DNA from: Prostheceraeus crozeri
Taxonomy: Eukaryota; Platyhelminthes; Polycladida; Euryleptidae
Direction: 5' to 3'
DNA length: 64,000 nt
NCBI GenBank assembly: GCA_907163375.1
Contig: CAJQUW010007105.1
Span: 62,001-126,000, forward strand
In this document: piece by piece, positions 33,987 through 46,528 of the stretch
Numbering within the stretch: position 1 is the stretch's first letter
Layout: every line of letters begins with the position of its first letter
Notes under the pieces: generated by a model
The model's database searches: none
What the model was told of the DNA's origin: nothing
What the model saw: only the letters and a program-made list of their open reading frames with translations
Program-made: the position numbers and the translations under genes

Positions 33987-36222
33987 TAGGGGTCGCATTA
34001 CTGGGGTACTTTTGGAAAACCGGTAATTCGGTAATCCAGTTGCGACAAAACCGGTAATACCGGTAATTACCGGTTTTCTGATAGTTAATATTATATCTAA
34101 CAAGGCAGATAAAATACTGATTACATGTACATGCACGTTAGAAGACCCTACATGCAGTACGTGGAAAAAACCTATTTTTCGAAACAGACACTGATTTAAA
34201 TTATTGCAATCTACAGAAGACTTATTTCACTGCTTGCCTCATGCTACGGATCATCGAAAGAGTAACACAAGGAAAAGCTTTTTGCGAATGCGTTTCAGAA
34301 AAGTCTAATTATGAGAACAAAATATCGGTGCATCAAGCAATACGACAACAAACATCAAACATCACTGGCAATCACTTACAACATTCCTTCAAAAGCAAAT
34401 TCGCTCGAAGAAAGCATAGCACGTCCAACGTTTTGTCGGAAAGGCGACTGCGCAGTTTATTACAGAAGTATCCGGCTGTAGAAAATGCTCTCTCAGACTC
34501 AACTGATGTGGGTGGTATGGTGAGCAAATGGTCATAGACCCGCTGAAGATAGACTCCAAGTTTGCCGCTTTGCTCAGCAGATGTGAGCTCAGGTGCAATG
34601 ACTGCACTGAAATCACTGGTGCCGGTGATTTACGAATCTGTAACATTCTTCTTCAGTTGTCTGCGATCGCCCGTTCAAGATTTTCTTGTAGGGAAAAATT
34701 TGGCTCTTCAGAGGATTCCTGTATATCGTTGCAATTGCTATGCTCAGGTGCTCGTACATCAATTTTCGGCGAATTCATCCTCTTCAAAAGTTCACAGCAG
34801 TACGCTTTTACAGCCGCCTTCTTTTGTAATTTGGCTTGAGGATTGTGAAGGTATTGCAATATGACAGATTCTTTGGTGTATCGATCTTGTACAACACGCT
34901 CTTCAATAGCCTGTTTCATTTGTTTGGCCAATGTGCTTCCTTCACTGTCAAGTGCATTGAATACAAACTTGACGACGCGGTCAGCAGTAAGAAGGTTTGC
35001 ATCTCGACGAGAGAGGGAAGTAACAGCCAACTTCACCGGTTTCAATGCATTGAAAATTTGTTGCACAGTTTTGAAATCCTGATCGGATAGTTTCTTCTCC
35101 TCTGGCAATTGTATGTCGATCTGCGCTTTTAGAATGCACTGGCGGGAAACAATTATACGCTCTAGCATATCGGCGAGACTATTCCAACGCGTTTTACAGT
35201 CTAGAATGAGAGGCGACACACTGAGACCGTCGTCAGACATATAACGCCGTAGAACTTCATTGTTCTTGGGAGATTTGCGGAACGTCTTGATGATTGAACG
35301 AACTTTATCGATGGCTTCTTCAATAGTATCGTCCTTGAATGGAAGTGGAACATCAGTGTAGGATTCTTCTAAGACAAGATTACTTGAGGAATCATCCACG
35401 TCTGAGTCAGATTCAAAGTCCTCAACAGGTTGAAAGTCATCTGCATCACAATCTTGAGCAGCTTTCTTTCGGCACAGAACGTCTAGAACAGCAAGTTGTA
35501 TTCCATGATTGTAGCACAGTTACTGAGGACATGAAAGCAGTCTACCGAGTTTGATCATCATGCTGCATCCGTCTGTCGTCTCACAAACAGCGTCGGTGGT
35601 ATCCAGATTAAGATGGAACTCTCGCAGTTTGACTCGTAATGCCGACTGGCATTGTTCAGCAGAAAACGTTCACATTATTCTCACCAGTCCGAGATTATAC
35701 ACCAATCGCGAAGAAGTGGTCGAATGTAGATTAATGTTCAGGTGTCTGACGTTCCGAATCGAAGTCTACTCGTCGAATGTGAGACTGAACCGTTTTCCAG
35801 CTCGTAAATCCTCGTCAATTTGCGTCGTGATAGTCTGTCTAAGTTCAGTAGCATAAGCGTAGACACGGAGCTTCACACCATTCGCAGACGTTGGTAAGTC
35901 CTTATACAGGCACAAAAGAGCACGACGTAAATCCTTTGATGTTGCAAACACACTGAAGGGAATGCCATCAAGCAAGTTGTGTGCAGCGCACAGTGGTGTG
36001 TGAGTGTGTCTCCTCTAATCGAACAACTCAGATGATCTGCATTATTGTACTTTGATCGCCTTCCATGTCACCTTTGGCGGCAATGAATAAGTAGGATGAA
36101 TGGTTTGAATTACACCATCGAAAACCGGTAATTTCATTTGAAAAAAACCGGTAATTCGGTAATGAAAAAAATCACAATTACCGGTATTACCGGTTTCGGT
36201 AATACCGGTAATGCGACCCCTA
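33987..36222 (-). mobile_element. hAT element with perfect 8-bp target duplication
   Basis: The left end TAGGGGTCGCATTAC and the right end GTAATGCGACCCCTA are perfect inverted repeats. CTGTTGAC occurs immediately outside both ends (33979-33986 and 36223-36230), a textbook 8-bp hAT duplication. Both ends carry clusters of ACCGGTAAT/ATTACCGGT, which make the termini strongly palindromic and probably bind the transposase. The body contains one disrupted transposase gene on the minus strand. Length is 2,236 bp. Confidence 0.95.
34372..35975 (-). pseudogene. hAT transposase, frameshifted
   Basis: On the minus strand the catalytic core begins around LLDGIPFSVFATSKDL, followed by RFSLTFDEWTS (first Asp). 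Then come TTDGCSMMIKLGRLL (second Asp region), GIQLAVLDVLCRKK and CKTRWNSLADMLERI. The hATC dimerisation domain IPPTSVESERAFSTAGYF...DVLCFLRANLLL ends at TGA 34372-34374. A 248-codon stretch (34653-35399) is open; frame changes flank it on both sides. I cannot read an N-terminal BED finger. The copy is inactive, but its domain order is complete enough to place it firmly in hAT. Confidence 0.92.
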
Positions 36223-36230
36223 CTGTTGAC

Positions 36231-37957
36231 CCAACAATCCAACTGTATTTTCATTCATGCAAGGACCAAAACACAAAATACCAAAGACTACTCAGGCATT
36301 TCACATGTACACTTACCAGATGAATTTCTTGTTGTGCTGATGCCTTTTCATTCAAGTCTTAATTGTCTGCTGCCACATTATACATCGTACAGTATATACG
36401 CTTACATTGGTTGTTGTTTTCAATTATTATCACTTCTTGACTGATTTATTTGGCATGACACTGAATTTTTAATAAAACTTCCGAAGCACTTTCTATTACG
36501 GAAAGCTTCGCTTTAATAGCAGGTGCATGACGACATTGTCTTCATTTCATTACATTTACGACAAATCAGTTGTTGATCATCACTGATAAAATATTTGAAA
36601 TAATGTAAGTCTTTCAATGCACAGAATTATAAAAAGTTAAAATCGATTTTGACGGTCCGGCCTGATCACTTAGTACATAAACTTTGAAGCAAATTCTTTT
36701 AATTATGCAGAGATCAAATGCTAAATCATTTGAAATCATACAAGTTCACGTACATGTATCATAAAAAAAGTCAAAGAAGTAGAAAATAGGTCGTGACGCA
36801 GTTCAATGTTGAAAATTAATTCTTACGAACAACTACACTTGCCTAGTACTGATCCATCACTTCTTTCATTATATTTTTCTAAATAATGGTCAGAAATGAA
36901 CATGTTCATGGTCAGAAATGTTCATTTAAAATAAATGAACAAACGACGCAACTTTCCGCAAGTAACAAAAGTTTAAGAACAAAAGTAACAAAATCAGCGT
37001 TAAATGCATACAATAACTGCTCGAAGAAGACAAAAGTGAAACCAGACAGTTGTACCGACCAATGGAATAGAAACCAATAGGCCGAAAGCAAGAGAAAGAA
37101 AGGAAGAAAAATGGTGCAACAAAAATATGTATGTTGACGCTCTTTTCATCTAATTTAGTGATTTGAGAAAATAATTTTCGCCCAAACGACTCCAGGCGAC
37201 AGATCGGATAAGCGATGCGTAATTCTTAAATATGAAAATTTCGCCAAAGACAAAAACTGAATTGATAATTTTATCTCTACATGTTTCAATTGGCAAAAAG
37301 ATGAAAGAGATTGACCAATCTTCGTCACGAACAATATCATAGGAAAGAAGAAGTGCGAAGACATCAAATATATATACAATTTTAAACTACAAGCACCTAT
37401 AAAAAAATTTCACTATTCACATGCATAGACCTAGTACAAGATATTCTATATCATAGAAACAGAAATCACAAAAATCATGGAGATGTTGGATATTTAGGTT
37501 CATAACACACTAACCTTTGTAACACATGCTGCGTATTAAGGGCATGAGGCCAGTCAGTCATCACTATGCCTCTGAATCTCAGTTTCTCTACTTTTCATCG
37601 TTGATCATTTCTTTCTATTTCTCTCAATATTGTCACCCTTACATGCAAATCTTCTTCCAGATGTTGTATACAATGATGAGTACCCACAATTTCTTCATCT
37701 CCATGGTGAACGTCAAATCGATGATCCTTCCTCTCAAAGCTCTTTGGATTTCTTCGTGTCAATGAAGAAGTAAAGATTAAAATGAAAAATTTATTTTGAA
37801 TAAAAACAGTAATCAAAGTGAAACTGAAAGTAAAGCCTGGAGAAACATTGAAGGGAAAATTTGCAGAACTATAATCCAACCAACAGAGAAAAATATAATG
37901 AAGGTACATGGTTCTTCTGCGACAGTTATGGCAAGGTAATACAATGACCGCGGATAG
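36231..37957. other. Intergenic, nothing recognised
   Basis: Open frames on both strands near 37.5-37.96 kb overlap each other and show no motifs. Confidence 0.45.
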
Positions 37958-39132
37958 CACGGATTGCTGATCCCGGATCCTATTATCATAAGTGATAAAA
38001 TCACATGTAATTCGTTTTCATTATCATGAAATATTGAATAGTCTGATTGCTGAGATTAAGTTTAAAATATTCGTTTCATAATACATAGCCTACAGTACAG
38101 TACTAGCCTAATTAAGTGATATTGAAATCCTAGGATTTTGCTATCGCCAACTACATTTGTTACTCTGGTACTCAGCTGTTATTACTTTTTTTACAATTTC
38201 AAATGATGTGTAACATTGCAAAACATAAACGAATGATTTAGAACTTTACAAATTATAGAAATTTATGTAGTCCTTAAGAGGACTAAACAGCGTTACCACA
38301 GGCAAAACAGGCAAAGTCAAAATTTCTATCAGATCACACAAATTGAAGGCTATCATAAAGCAATGGGCGAGCGAAAATTGCATGCTGTCAAGCACAAATC
38401 TCGACACCAGTGAGTGACATTGTAGGTTCGTCAGCAGGAAAACCAACCAGCCGGAAAACAAATTACCGTCATTACTAAATATCAATTATTACGAATATAT
38501 AAAATGACGTTAATACAATCTGAGACTGATTATAAAGAAAAGTGTTCTCTTTCTTAATTTCTGTATTAATTAAGTTTATATTCACCATGATTGTCAATCA
38601 AAAAAGAGATTAATACAGAACAATTTCAATAACGATAAACAAGTGCATTTGATTAAAAGAAAGGAAAAGCAGAAAACTTGCTTTTATTTGTGCTTAAGTT
38701 TAACTAATATGCGCATATCCCACTATCATAAACCTATCAATAATTACAGCTATTGTTCATCGAAATTAAATGCCATTTCCGTGATGGTATTTCAACTTCA
38801 CGTGCATTAATCACGTTTTTCGTAAATTTTGACATGCCATCGCATAAATGCAAGACTGTCCGTGTTGTTTTACTGCGAATTGCGCAGCGGCAGAGAATGT
38901 CCGTTCTGCTTCACGGTTTGTACTTTGGATAGTCATCAACTGTCTGTGGAATTTATCAAGAGAAACTCCATTACATGTCTTTGCCTCAAACAATGTGAAT
39001 TATAATTTCCTTTGAATCAATCAAATTGTCCACTTCAGACGACGTTTCATTTTATCATAAACGCTCTTCACTGGATCCGGGCGGATCTCACACCGGATCC
39101 CGGATCCGGATCTTGACCCGGTGCAATCCCTG
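37958..39132 (-). mobile_element. Decayed, internally deleted hAT relic
   Basis: The right end 39117-39132 reads ACCCGGTGCAATCCCTG, i.e. CAGGGATTGCACCGGGT inverted, and is preceded by GGATCCGG clusters (39070-39115). A similar CACGGATTGC with CCCGGATCC lies at 37958-37980 and may be the other end. The proposed 8-bp duplications do not match, so the left boundary is tentative. A hATC remnant lies inside. Confidence 0.4.
38811..38993 (-). pseudogene. hATC domain remnant
   Basis: The minus strand encodes MTIQSTNREAERTFSAAAQF, matching the hATC pattern (S-x-E-R-x-F-S-A-A). A frame change downstream scrambles the final helix. Only about 140 bases separate it from the element end at 39132, so most of the transposase has been deleted. 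Confidence 0.6.
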
Positions 39133-40387
39133 CCACGGAATAATGTATCGATATGAGATGATATATGAAGGTTGCACAGCCAGCGGTTAACCTACGAGGA
39201 AATGAAATCTGGATCTACCTTCAAGTTTGCAAGTGTCTTAGTTTGTATAGTATTATTTTGATATTGAACATGATAAGTAAATCAAGGGTCATACTTGGTG
39301 CCTCCATTAGTGATTATGTGCATGATTTAGAGAGGAGGGAGAGGAGAACTCTCAATTAAAGACATATAACTTTTTGTAGAGGAAAAGCGCACAGAATACT
39401 TTCGAAGTCATATGTAATGAAGTGAAAATCAAAATAATAATTTTGTAAAATAAATTTGTCAAAAGTGGGAATTTGTAAAATTGTCACTTGCTGGGTTACC
39501 TTTGACAAGACCAGTCAAAACATGTCAGGTTGATTTTATTTTGATTTATAGTGCATCTATGACTCTATTATAGGCACCATATGATATGGATTTATTGGGT
39601 CAATGGAAAACCTTTACCATCGACCGTTTGAAGGTCCCGACACCGAAGGTCCGTTTGACTTTACTCTTAATTTAAGAAGCACTCGACCAAAACTTTGGGG
39701 AGTTTTTTTCTAACGTACTTTTGATGATATAAACTCCTTGATTTTGTGCCATGAAATTTTATTAACAGCATGAGCTGTTTTTGCAAACACATGAAATGAA
39801 CGTCAAGTTGAAAAATGGGAGCAAGACTGTGTGAATATTATTCAGAGATGCTAAGTATACTAATAAATCCTGACATTGGATAAAATGGCAGCTATTCAAA
39901 TCTGCTCCCATTTTTTAAATGAATATAATATTCAATATTTCTATTTACTAATTTTAACTAATTAACTGATACTTCTATATGCATTGTGGTTGCAATTAGC
40001 GGCATTTATTAATTATTACAATAAGTGCACTAACTTATACGACATATCAGTCATCTGTTACAGGAAATAAACGCGCAGTAATGAGCTTAGTTTAACAGAG
40101 GTTAATAAAAAAGCAGCTACAATTGCATTCAATGACCAACTTTAAATCGGTTGCTGTGTCGATGTTGAGACATGTTAACTACGCCCACTGATGATTCCTG
40201 ATATTGGATAAAATGACAGCTCAAGATCGTTAATTGCCTTGCACGGGAGGAAATTCCCTTTTGTTGCCATTTTTCTTTTTATCGAAAAATTGAAAACACT
40301 CCCTTGTAATGGCGATGTTTCTGATTTATAAGACAAATGAAAATACAATGTCAAAACCGCCCGACGTTTCGTACGCCGCGGACTTAT
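39133..40387. other. Intergenic; contains dispersed repeat R3 copy 2
   Basis: A phrase of the type CCTGA-ATTGGATAAAATG-CAGCT occurs at about 39868 and again at about 40196. No genes recognised. Confidence 0.4.
39614..39709 (+). repeat. Dispersed repeat R3, copy 2
   Basis: Matches 20666-20770 at both edges (TTACCATCGACCG and CTCGACCAAAACTTTGGGGA). Confidence 0.55.
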
Positions 40388-40738
40388 TCATGGACAAACT
40401 GGCATTGGTAAGCGATGTTTTAAATATCGAAAATGACTTCCAATCAATTTGTGTTTCCTATTCATGGATGGACAATGGATCCTGATGCAATTTGCTTCAG
40501 CCACCCTAGTATGAATACGGTTGCTGAAGCGATCGATGATATCGACATCAAAGTCGTCCATACAAAAAGAACGATCAGAACGACGGAGGACAATATGATC
40601 TGAGATAGCACTCGTTCTGTCTAGGTTATCAATACTTCTACGATGTTCAGCAAAACGGACGCCGAAGGGTCGATTCGTAGAGCCAATTTAACACTCATTG
40701 CATAATCTGCAATGATTAAGACCTGACAACGTCAGGTC
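40388..40738 (-). pseudogene. GIY-YIG endonuclease domain relic (Penelope-like element C-terminus)
   Basis: The minus strand reads C-x2-C-x2-C, then a stop where the family has Tyr, then IGSTNRPFGVRFAEHRRS. It continues open as DFDVDIIDRF and VAEANCIRIHCPSMNRKH down to a TGA at 40388-40390. The YIGST motif (with Tyr mutated to TAA), the catalytic Arg in RFAEHRR and the Glu in VAEANCI are the hallmarks of the GIY-YIG nuclease. In animals this arrangement, with Cys pairs just before it, is typical of Penelope-like retroelements. The reverse transcriptase is not present upstream. A stand-alone GIY-YIG gene is a less likely alternative. Confidence 0.75.
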
Positions 40739-41342
40739 TGTTCCTATTTTTCAATTGAGGATGCAACTAAATATTCAATTGTTATCTGTTTTTTCTGCTT
40801 ATGGTTTGCTAGAGTGGCAGATGCGAAGGTTATGAAAACTAGTACTTCTAAGAAACTGGGTTGATTTCGGCACAGAGGGAATGCAAACATGCGAAATAGT
40901 GAACTCACGAATAGAATGACATCAATAATGCTCAATTTCATTCACACATCAAAACTGCTTGTATTGAGGTTGCCGCCTCATTTAAAATTTACTCTAATGA
41001 AAAGAACCGTTGTAAAACGTTGGAACAAAATCAATAAAAGCAGAAAGACATCATGTTATTTTGATAAAAGACATTCCAAAAACAGGACTCATGACTTTTT
41101 TAGTACTAGGCACAATTGCATAATGGTACAAAGAAACAGGATATAAACGATATCAAATTTAGTCATGTAAGTGGAAAATAAAAGTCGTCGTAAAATCATC
41201 TTTGCTCTTCTTTGCTATCTAGCTACACCTTTTCAGATTCAACTGACAGCGAGCTTCCTGCGAGCTTCCCGTGTAGCCCTGCAGATCATTCATTATCGCA
41301 ACAAAAAGGCTTACACACAGACAGAAAAGTGACGTCACTAAC
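40739..41342. other. Intergenic, nothing recognised
   Basis: Short open frames only. A CRE-like palindrome TGACGTCA lies at 41331-41338, inside a sequence repeated at 42472-42479. Confidence 0.45.
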
Positions 41343-41345
41343 TAC

Positions 41346-42093
41346 TAGTCCGGGAGCTAGCGTGAAGTTGTGCAGGGAACGAGGTAGTACATAAAACTTT
41401 CACATAGCATAGTACACCTCTAACCTACTGCAAAACTTCGCGTCTGCCGGATCAGATCATTTGCTTTTCAGAAATAGAGAGGATAACACAATCCTATGTA
41501 TTTCCAGTGGTAAAATTGTGACATTTAAGGTGTTGACTCCATTTTTTCGAATTTTCACTCATAAAAGTTACACAAATTAGTATTTTGTTGAACTGGTTAT
41601 TATAGAAATCATCTACAGATCATGATCTTTCAAATGAGCTATCATTCAGTGACAGAGAATGAAGTAAAGTGTACAAACAGACACTTTTCGTTGAAGTATA
41701 TCAACAATTTTCCTGAAATTTCTATGTTAAAATTTGCATTTACACCAACGAAAAGTGTCTGTTTGTACACTTTACTTCATCCTCTGTCACTGAATGATAA
41801 CTCATTTGAAAGATCATGATCTGTAGATGATTTCTATAATAACCAGTTCAACAAAATACTAATTTGTGTAACTTTTATGAGTGAAAATTCGAAAAAATGG
41901 AGTCAACACCTTAAATGTCACAATTTTACCACTGGAAATACATAGGATTGTGTTATCCTCTCTATTTCTGAAAAGCAAATGATCTGATCCGGCAGACGCG
42001 AAGTTTTGCAGTAGGTTAGAGGTGTACTATGCTATGTGAAAGTTTTATGTACTACCTCGTTCCCTGCACAACTTCACGCTAGCTCCCGGACTA
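41346..42093. mobile_element. 748-bp foldback element with 348-bp arms and TAC duplication
   Basis: The left arm (41346-41693) starts TAGTCCGGGAGCTAGC. The right arm (41746-42093) is its near-perfect inverted copy ending GCTAGCTCCCGGACTA. The arms are equal in length and the spacer is 52 bp. TAC lies on both sides (41343-41345, 42094-42096). The same flanking phrase (GACGTCACTAACTACTGGGA) occurs uninterrupted at 42474-42493, which provides an empty site with a single TAC. No transposase. The near-identity of the arms implies recent origin or arm homogenisation. The 3-bp duplication does not by itself fix the superfamily. Confidence 0.9.
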
Positions 42094-42096
42094 TAC

Positions 42097-42495
42097 TGGG
42101 AAACCCAGAAAGACATCGTTTTAGGATCAGCATCGCGTTCACTGGGTTTAATAAAATCTGCGAAATATTGGTGGCAAAAGCATGTACTTGGACGTAAATT
42201 GGTATCCTCTTGATGGACCGTCAGCTGGATTCCCACTGTGGCAGATGGGCGAACGACGCCAAGCGGTTGTAAAAGTTTATAAGGAGAAGGAAAGCGCTCC
42301 AGGGCGCGGAATTAAGGGCCTTCCCTTTATTTTCAAAACAACAATTTACAGACAGCTTAGATTGCCACAGCAAAACGGTTGCGATTTAATTTTAGTTACA
42401 TAGTCCTCCTCTACAAAAAGTTCCTAATCGCAACGAAGTAACGATACATAATGAGATTTTATCATAAAAAGTGACGTCACTAACTACTGGGAAAC
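42097..42495 (+). repeat. Segment bounded by a 45-bp direct repeat
   Basis: GTGACGTCACTAACTAC-TGGGAAACCCA occurs around the foldback (41330-41345 plus 42097-42107) and again intact at 42471-42497. Between them lies a GC-richer stretch with a 73-codon open frame at 42182-42403 (+) (MYLDVNWYPLDGPSAGFPLW...) that I cannot assign. The frame could be coding or chance. Confidence 0.4.
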
Positions 42496-42867
42496 CCAAA
42501 AAGATATCAAAAAATATTTATACATCAAAAAATATCAGAAAATTTTTAGTCGTTTTTCGACACCAACTTTCAAGCATTCGATTCATATTGCCAGTAGAGA
42601 TGGGCGTGATGAACACTAACTGTAATTAACCGGTTAAATCCAGGAATAATTTGTGAGTCTTGACCATGGTTGGGTACGTCGTAGATGCAATTAAAAAAAC
42701 GGTCAATCGACGAATAACATATTAAATCTAAAAGTACAAATGACTCAATATCTCACGTACAACTTGTGCGCATCATCAGGTGAATGAAATATTCCAACTT
42801 TCAGTCAGTTTCATGAGATGCTCGAGACCACTCGAGACATTGTGTCCTCTGCACTTTTTTGACTTAA

Positions 42868-43107
42868 CCCTTTCATGCACACTGTTTCCTTTTGAGGACA
42901 TTTCGACCCACATCTTTTGGGACAGCTTTGAGCAGTAATGTTAATCCATCAGCGGTAAAAATTTATCACCAAAAGAAAGAGAAGAACAATGCGATTCTAA
43001 TAACACCACTTCCAACCTCGTCCGATGCTTAGAACCCTCGCGAATTGCATTTAGAAACATTTTTTTTAAAAAAAGTTTAATTTTGAAATAATTTAAGAAT
43101 GAAAGGG
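42868..43107. mobile_element. 240-bp TTAA-type (piggyBac-like) MITE
   Basis: TTAA-CCCTTTCAT at 42864-42876 and ATGAAAGGG-TTAA at 43099-43111 form perfect 13-bp ends including the TTAA target duplication. A TTAA target plus termini beginning CCC are diagnostic of piggyBac-family transposition. The interior has no open frame. The ends differ from the full piggyBac element at 50780 (CCCGTATTC), so another transposase would have moved it. Confidence 0.8.
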
Positions 43108-43111
43108 TTAA

Positions 43112-46100
43112 TACATTACTCGTCAATTGACCGGACTTTTTACATTTTGCACGTTCTACTATTGATATTTTATTTCATCACATCTGATTCGAAGGGCCAT
43201 AATCTGCGATCCGCTTAATGGAGGCCTGCACATGTCAAAAGAGGAATTATTCCTTTCCCACTAGATTCCTCATTCGGAAAGGAAGCATTACATAATGCAA
43301 GTAAATTTCAATCCGACACGAATGAGTTCAATAAATACGTGAGACTTTATGTGATTCATTGCAATGGTGGAAAACGCAAGTCAGTAGTTTTCTAAGCCTG
43401 TCTTTGCTAGGCAGAAAATAACTACAAATTCCCACAACATCCGCCCGTTCATAGAAATCTGTCAGTGCATTCAGAAATATATATTCCGAGAAGCGGATGA
43501 AATTTAAAGAAGAAGCAGCACAAAGTATCTTGTTCCTACTTATGAACTATTTTTGAAACATTCTGTTAAACCTACTTGTTTGTTTGTTATAGTCATATTT
43601 GATGACGACTTTGATGCAGAGAAAGTTACATGTATACATTGCATCTGGTCGATATATAGATGAATACTACATTATACATAACTGGTATGTATTACCTACA
43701 TTGTCTAAAACTACCGTAATCAAGATCCTTCCTAAATCACCTCATTTGATGCACACGATGCTTCGCCTGACCTGTCTATATCACGTAGGCCTCTATAAGC
43801 AGAAAATGGAGAGCATTTAGAAGGTATCAACTAAACCGGCATGATCAATATTCAGACTGGTAGTGAGTTCGTTTATTGATTAATGTGCGATTTCTTCTTA
43901 GAGCTCGCAAAACATCATTTTCAATAGAGTCAAAACTCATTCCACTAATTTCAAAGTGTTCACTTTCTTCTAAGTGTCTGTCTATCTTTAACCACTCCAA
44001 TTATCATGAAGGCCATTCAACACTTCAATTGACTTTCACATTGACTTCATGTCGAATTAGACAACTATCCCATTAGGAAAAATTTTCAAATCAACTGCCC
44101 AAAGTATTGCGATACATGCATGTAAATCTAAGAGAAATTTTCAATTCCAAAATCGTTGAATATTGTAAAAGTTAACATATCTGTGAATTCTGAAGTCCGC
44201 AAAAACTGTAGGCCACACTCAGAGGTTTGAAATGATACGTCGCATTTAAAAAGTGGATGGATTTTCACAAATCTACTACACTTTGTAAAATAGGGATATT
44301 TAATATGACATACCCTGTACATTAGGATCAGTAGCTCAAACTACTGTAATTTAAAGGAGACAAGCTAAATTATCAAGAATAGCCAAACAGGACTCATTGT
44401 AAGAAATGCAAAAGTGTGATTAATGATATTGATGCAAAGTTCATCAGTTAGTTTGTTAAATATTTTCTAACTGCGCCTGAAGGAAACGATTATAGTATGG
44501 ATATCCGACTCAATTCACCAATATTTTCTCACTCGCTTAAATTTCACTCGTTCGGGTCCTTATCCTGCATCGAATGGAAACTTTCTTGTTTCCATCTAAC
44601 ATTGACTTCGCTCGACTTTATCAGTATTTTACATTATCAAGTTTTCTTCCATATGTCCGACAGAATACACTTAAAGAATCTTTCAGAACTGATGAGAAAA
44701 TGTAACCGAACAGTCTTGATTTGAGTTTTGAATAACTGAGGTTAAGACGAGTGCACATTATCAGCGTACGATTTTTATTTCCTTTTGATAATTAAACATG
44801 ACCTTGATATAGGATAAAATCATTGACAATTTTTCGTTTCCGGTACTTGAAGCATTTTAACACAAAATTTCCTCTTCCAACTGTCTATCAAACTTAGAAA
44901 TTTATCTTAACACGAAAGAAATAAATTCGATTAAGATTCATTATCTACTTCGGCTTCATCAGTTTAGTGATAAGAAATATATTTAACCTGCATGTAGCCA
45001 TTCATTAAAAGCACTTTGAATACTTTGAATATTTGTGATAATATCGTCTACATCGTTATGGTATTTCAAACAATTGATAAGTTTGAACGGTAACTTCTGT
45101 TCCATGAATTGGGAATCAGATATTAATGTCAGTCGGAAAAGTTTTGCCATTGATAAATCAGAAGACTTTGAAAGACAGACTTGATATGAGTGCATAACAA
45201 ATCAATGTAATGAATCATGTTGAAGATGCAATATTCATACCTTCCTGAACTAGTCAATTGTAATACATGTATACCAACAGAAGGCAAACACGACAATGAA
45301 TGGAGGACAAATGATTACAGCCATTAAATCATCACAGTTGTGACAGCAAATTTTGCTGACAGACACTGGGGAATGTCTGATATTTGTAAACACATGAGAA
45401 TTACGCTTGTCACGTGAACTATTGATGCCATGTACTAAGTGTATATCAATACTACAACAAAATGGATGGAAAAAGTAAGATAACTAACTCTGTGAGCGCA
45501 AATCTATCAGACAATAAAGATATGAGAAGTTCTCACAGAATTGTGATGCAGAAGAATGGGAAGGGCTACAATTGTCACAAATTATACTAATCATTCTCGG
45601 GATATCATTGTGGGAAATAAAGAAAATTGGAAATATACGAATAGATGAAGACATATAGGATGGTGAAATATGAAATGGAGAAAGAGTTAGAAACAGTTAG
45701 AGAGAGAGAGAGAGATGCAATTTTGTTTTTATCTGAATAACACCCGGTGCTACGGTGCTCAGTATTCCAATATCTAAGGTTCCCCGTTGGAAAATCAAAA
45801 ACTGCTTTAAAGGGTCCGGCATGAAAATTGACCTTTGATGAAAATGAAACTTTCCTCTTAAGTCGCAAATCCCCTGTGGTTTACTGGTTTTCTAACAATA
45901 TTGGAAAAAAGTCGGAAATGCTCATATTGAAGGGCAGAAATGCGTGAAATGTATAGCATTTCCCGCTTTTGTTACCAGAAAGTGGAATCAAGTTACCGGG
46001 ATTTGCAAACAATTTGACATACATGAGCTATCACGCTTTCAGTTTAGCAGGAATTTTCACTCAAGTTGCTGGGATTTGCAATCGTCTTAACACCAATCTT

Positions 46101-46528
46101 GAGTTGTGCAATCAGTTTACCAAATAAGACTATTAACTTGTCAAATTTTGTATTCAATTTCATGTAATCAAGTAGATTCATGCACAAAACATATTCTAGC
46201 ATATTCGCATACATGAAGATTCGCATATTAAGAAAGTCATTGATTTTCTTTGTGATATATCGTCTAAAGTCTGAGATTAAACCAAATCAGTAAATGTAGG
46301 CCTGAAAAGCAAGAGCGATAATTTGAAAGTGAATCCCTTCCCAACTATAATAAGAACCAAAATGCCATGAAAATTAATAAATTATAGGAGAAAATCCACG
46401 CTTCAATCTATATTTCATAATAATTGTAAAAGCATTTTATCTTTCAATGTTTTGTTTCTTCAAACTTAGTGAGTTAAATCGATCAACACGTCGACACTAA
46501 TGGGAGCATTTCGTAGGCGCAATTTCGT
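43112..46528. other. Intergenic, no firm gene
   Basis: Two minus-strand frames have somewhat protein-like composition but no motif: a 49-codon stretch near 43.87-44.0 kb (HFEISGMSFDSIENDVL...) and 44983-45195. (AG)n simple sequence occurs at 45699-45715. A phrase like TCAAGTT-C-GGGATTTGCAA is repeated near 45988 and 46060. Nothing can be called a gene. Confidence 0.4.

Noticed and set aside
34241-34839. Plus-strand frames of about 100 codons in the hAT element
   Set aside because: They lie antisense to the hAT transposase and its dimerisation domain.
37526-37960. Overlapping open frames on both strands
   Set aside because: Neither shows a motif, and mutual overlap suggests chance.
37958-39132. 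Complete hAT element
   Set aside because: The candidate 8-bp flanks do not match and most of the transposase is missing, so only a relic is claimed.
41331-41338. Functional CRE site TGACGTCA
   Set aside because: An 8-bp palindrome duplicated with its repeat context has no nearby gene to regulate.
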